Positions 62,184 through 64,000 of a stretch of DNA of 64,000 nt are shown piece after piece. Origin of the DNA: Brugia malayi (Eukaryota > Nematoda > Chromadorea > Rhabditida > Onchocercidae); the NCBI RefSeq assembly GCF_000002995.4, contig NW_025062475.1, positions 1,302,001-1,366,000 on the forward strand, written 5' to 3'. Under the pieces are notes generated by a model. That model ran no database searches, was not told where the DNA came from, and saw only the letters and a list, made by a program, of their open reading frames with translations. A program made the translations under genes and the position numbers. How positions within the stretch are numbered: the stretch's first letter is position 1; each line of letters starts with the position of its first letter.

Positions 62184-63823
62184 CAAATACATTCATTGAT
62201 TATATCAAAGCATTTTCATAAAATATTTCGTTATTGACAGCGAATAGATATCATAATTTTCTTTTCTTAGGTTTTCCCTTTTTCTAATATTTGAAATGAT
62301 AGTATTAGTTTTTTGAAGTAGTAAACTTTCTTTTTTTATACCATTATAACTCTTTAGTGAGATAAGAGTTTGTTATAATGCAGAAGCTCGATAAAGCATA
62401 TGTTTTTTTCTTTTTTTTTTTTTTGGAAATGCCCGAGCAAAGTGGAAAGGCTATTAAATTCATTGATGCTAATAGCGATAATAGCGGGTGATTTGAGCTA
62501 GTAACGTTGCTGAAGACTAGCATCTCAAATTAATTTTTTAAGATTGATAAGTAGTTTTTCACAGATAAGCAATGGTTGATTTAATTATCCTGAACGGTTC
62601 TTGATAATTTACAAACTTATTAATAGTAAGAATGCACGATATGCTACTTTAAGGTTAAGCTTAAAAAAAAATTGGACGCACATCATTAGCTGTTTTTTGT
62701 AAACCATTTGTTGATGAATGAGTTATGATGACTTTTTGCTGATTAAATGTCTGCATATGTAGTGATTTGAATCATATTGTATAATCTGTGCTCTTCGATG
62801 AATGTTCCCTGTAGAAAAGAAAATGTTGGGATAGAAATGTAAATGAATGTTATGTCAGAAAAAGTTTTGTCGCTTATTTTTGCAGTTTCTTTATGTCAAA
62901 AAAAAAAAAAACGATGTAATTCTCATATTAAATTAAATAAAAGATCGTACGATTCAATAGGTTGTAAAATTTGCGAAAAGCTTGATATGGATAAGGTAGT
63001 TAAGAAAGTAATTAAATTTCTGTGTAATGAGAGAGTCTGATACGGTCAAGCAAATAGATTAACGATTCATTTGTTCAGGTTATCCATTTGTACAGGAATT
63101 GGTTTATCATTAATTTTCAGGTAATTGTATGCGAGAAAAAAAAAAAAAAAAAGGAACAGATTATCGGTTTATTTTAAATAGATGAGAAGATAGAGAAGCG
63201 AGAAAAGAAATTTAACAAAATTTATGATTCCATAAAATTATCTTCATTTAGAAAATTTTAGAATTTTTGCATTTTTTTTTTTTTTTTCTCTTACAAGTAT
63301 TGCTGCATAATTTTGACAATATATTTTGGTGTCACATTTAATTCATAACATTATATAAATTTATACAATGCTTGTATTTCATCCCATTACAAGTTTTTGC
63401 TTTCTTATTTTTCTTTCTGAAAAAGAGACTTAAATCTCATTTATGTTTCTTATTCTTTTCCTTCTCGTAATTATGTTATTTTTTGCAGCATAAAGGACAA
63501 GGCATGATTGGTTGTACTAACATGAAATTGTTCTTAGAATTAAGCAGTTCTAGGTTTCTATAATCAGTTCTATAATTTTTTTTTTTTTTTATTTTCATAT
63601 AATAAATAGATCCTAACTTCATGGTTTGCAAAATTTCAGTTCCTGTAGGTGGTAGGTGTGAAATATGGGAGAGAAAATTAATTAATCTTGGATCTTAGAG
63701 TTTGTTATTTTAAATGAGCATAGTTTAAGCGATTTATTGGTCATTTTTCTTGCTTATGTCTTGAGATTCACTATAATATTCTGATATTTGATTTTATAGT
63801 CATAGCTGCTTGATTGATATTCT

Positions 63824-63864
63824 ATTGCTAATTTTATAGCTAGAATAGCTATAAAATTAGTAAT
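63824..63864. repeat. Hairpin with 18-nt arms and 5-nt loop
   Basis: Arms 63824-63841 and 63847-63864 are complementary except at one position, around the loop AGAAT. A related half-site (GCTATAAAATT) recurs at about 63907. It may be a terminator-like structure, a small fold-back element or a chance palindrome. Confidence 0.75.
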
Positions 63865-64000
63865 AGTGGAAATCAGGCCTTAGCTGAAAGGAGTTTCTGC
63901 TAAATGCTATAAAATTCGGATAGTGGTAATAATTGAAAAGATGATTATGATTTTTTTTAGAGCTAAAAAAAAGTGAGTGTATTGTTAAGTGCTCGAATTT

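Larger units (their letters stand above)
59717..64000. other. 3' flank, no gene recognised
   Basis: 4.3 kb of AT-rich sequence after the MRG stop. Contains poly-T/A tracts (about 60217-60235, 60329-60350, 62898-62911, 63135-63152 and 63274-63288), the direct repeat at 62065-62183 and the hairpin at 63824-63864. Short open frames do not join into a plausible gene. Confidence 0.5.

Overview
The window looks like nuclear DNA of a nematode, most likely a filarial or related parasitic species. It is strongly AT-rich, with long poly-A and poly-T tracts. Genes are split into many 50-400 bp exons with TTTCAG-type acceptors. Every recognisable protein is an animal protein. I see no bacterial or viral genes, no CRISPR array, and no rRNA or tRNA gene I can support. 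The organism call is inferred from gene structure and protein content, not from a marker sequence.

Layout. 0.45-4.5 kb (+): a Costars-domain (ABRA/STARS-like) actin/Rho-regulatory protein in six exons. 4.5-13.2 kb: a repeat-laden interval. It holds orphan exon-like segments, several less AT-rich inverted repeats, a ~2.8 kb fold-back element, and a partial duplication of the Costars gene whose copied exon has lost its splice acceptor. 13.2-22.9 kb (+): a Tudor-domain protein with a long Asn/Ser-rich tail and a possible internal transmembrane exon. 23.5-25.4 kb (-): METTL5, the 18S rRNA N6-adenosine methyltransferase. 27.3-33.0 kb (-): a WW-PH-RhoGAP protein of the ARHGAP12/15/27 type. 33.0-35.6 kb: the shared upstream region of two head-to-head genes, rich in GA/CT repeats. 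35.6-45.9 kb (+): the copper-transporting P-type ATPase (CUA-1/ATP7), 22 exons, complete. 49.4-51.1 kb (-): a cysteine-rich protein of unknown family, 5' end not found. 53.9-59.7 kb (+): the MRG15/MRG-1 chromatin protein, 11 exons, complete. 59.7-64 kb: no gene recognised.

For the Costars, METTL5, RhoGAP, CUA-1 and MRG genes, the exon coordinates I derived join in phase and sum exactly to a whole number of codons ending in a stop. This is strong internal support for the models. The genes do not form one pathway: they cover actin/Rho signalling, small-RNA or germ-granule type Tudor function, rRNA modification, copper transport and chromatin. The gaps between same-strand neighbours are about 2 kb or more, so I see no clear nematode operon.

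The most interesting unexplained items are the in-phase transmembrane exon in the Tudor gene, an in-frame stop-free intron inside the PH domain, the decayed third metal site of CUA-1, the altered aromatic cages of the Tudor and MRG chromo domains, and the fold-back and duplication structure at 6.5-11.9 kb.
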